Shown piece by piece: positions 5,246 to 5,269 of a DNA stretch of 5,269 nucleotides. Within the stretch, counting starts at the first letter, position 1, and every line of letters begins with the position of its first letter. Under the pieces are notes generated by a model. The model worked only from the letters and a program-made list of their open reading frames with translations. It did not search any database and was not told the origin of the DNA. The position numbers were made by a program, and so were the translations under genes. Location of the stretch: positions 1-5,269 of the forward strand of contig DBFWVW010000045.1 of assembly GCA_048217285.1 (NCBI GenBank), read 5' to 3'. This DNA comes from CAG-103 sp048217285 (GTDB taxonomy: Bacteria; Bacillota; Clostridia; Oscillospirales; Oscillospiraceae).

Positions 5246-5269
5246 ATGAGCAAGAGTATAACACAAGAC
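5246..5269 (+). CDS. Transposase, first eight codons only (likely DDE integrase type)
   Basis: Only MSKSITQD is encoded before the window ends. An AAAGGAG ribosome binding site ends 12 nt upstream of the ATG. From memory, this N-terminus is common to DDE/rve-core transposases of the IS481/IS3-like kind in clostridial genomes; eight residues cannot prove that. The upstream promoter, direct repeat and ribosome-site-masking inverted repeat fit an IS left end. The remainder of the gene and the right terminal repeat lie outside the window. Confidence 0.5.

Larger units (their letters stand above)
5132..5269 (+). mobile_element. Left end of an insertion sequence (partial)
   Basis: The transposase-like start at 5246 and the sequence before it indicate the left end of an IS that continues beyond the window. 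The outer boundary is uncertain. I place it near the direct repeat TGTAGGAC (5132-5139) / TGTTGGAC (5149-5156), whose 17-bp period suggests transposase binding sites. The other end and any target duplication lie outside the window, so the boundary cannot be confirmed. Base composition is more AT-rich than the neighbouring genes. Confidence 0.5.

Overview
The window looks like a chromosomal segment of an anaerobic, fairly high-GC Bacillota, probably a gut clostridium of the Oscillospiraceae type. This rests on strong purine-rich Shine-Dalgarno sequences, a TTG start, an oxygen-sensitive 2-hydroxyacyl-CoA dehydratase operon, a four-cysteine Rrf2 regulator and a clostridial-type transposase start. 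The taxonomic placement is inference.

Positions 1-3237 (minus strand) hold an operon transcribed leftwards: a 398-aa 2-hydroxyacyl-CoA dehydratase/benzoyl-CoA reductase-type subunit, an oversized 594-aa partner subunit (overlapping TAATG junction), and the first 74 codons of the BadF/HgdC-type ATPase activator. Together these form the usual ATP-driven radical dehydratase system: the activator hydrolyses ATP to inject one electron into a two-subunit Fe-S enzyme. The substrate cannot be read from the sequence. The 594-aa subunit carries about 190 extra N-terminal residues ahead of the family core.

Positions 3238-3459 form a divergent promoter region. One promoter drives the dehydratase operon and the other drives a FadR-type GntR regulator gene (3460-4179, plus). 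Each promoter has a near-identical palindrome (TGGTATTACCA or its complement) just downstream of its predicted start site, which points to repression of the operon and to autoregulation. The regulator gene ends at a strong, probably bidirectional terminator.

Positions 4227-4606 carry no convincing protein gene, yet contain two more copies of the same palindrome. They lie in the same relative orientation and with exactly the same 147-bp centre-to-centre spacing as the first pair. This is the most interesting feature of the window: either an orphan copy of the divergent control region, a promoter for a small RNA, or a remote operator pair.

Positions 4607-5044 (minus) encode an Rrf2-family regulator with its own terminator and a good extended -10 promoter. 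From about 5132 to the window end is the left end of an insertion sequence: a direct repeat, an internal promoter, an inverted repeat that would mask the ribosome binding site in read-through transcripts, and the first eight codons of a transposase.
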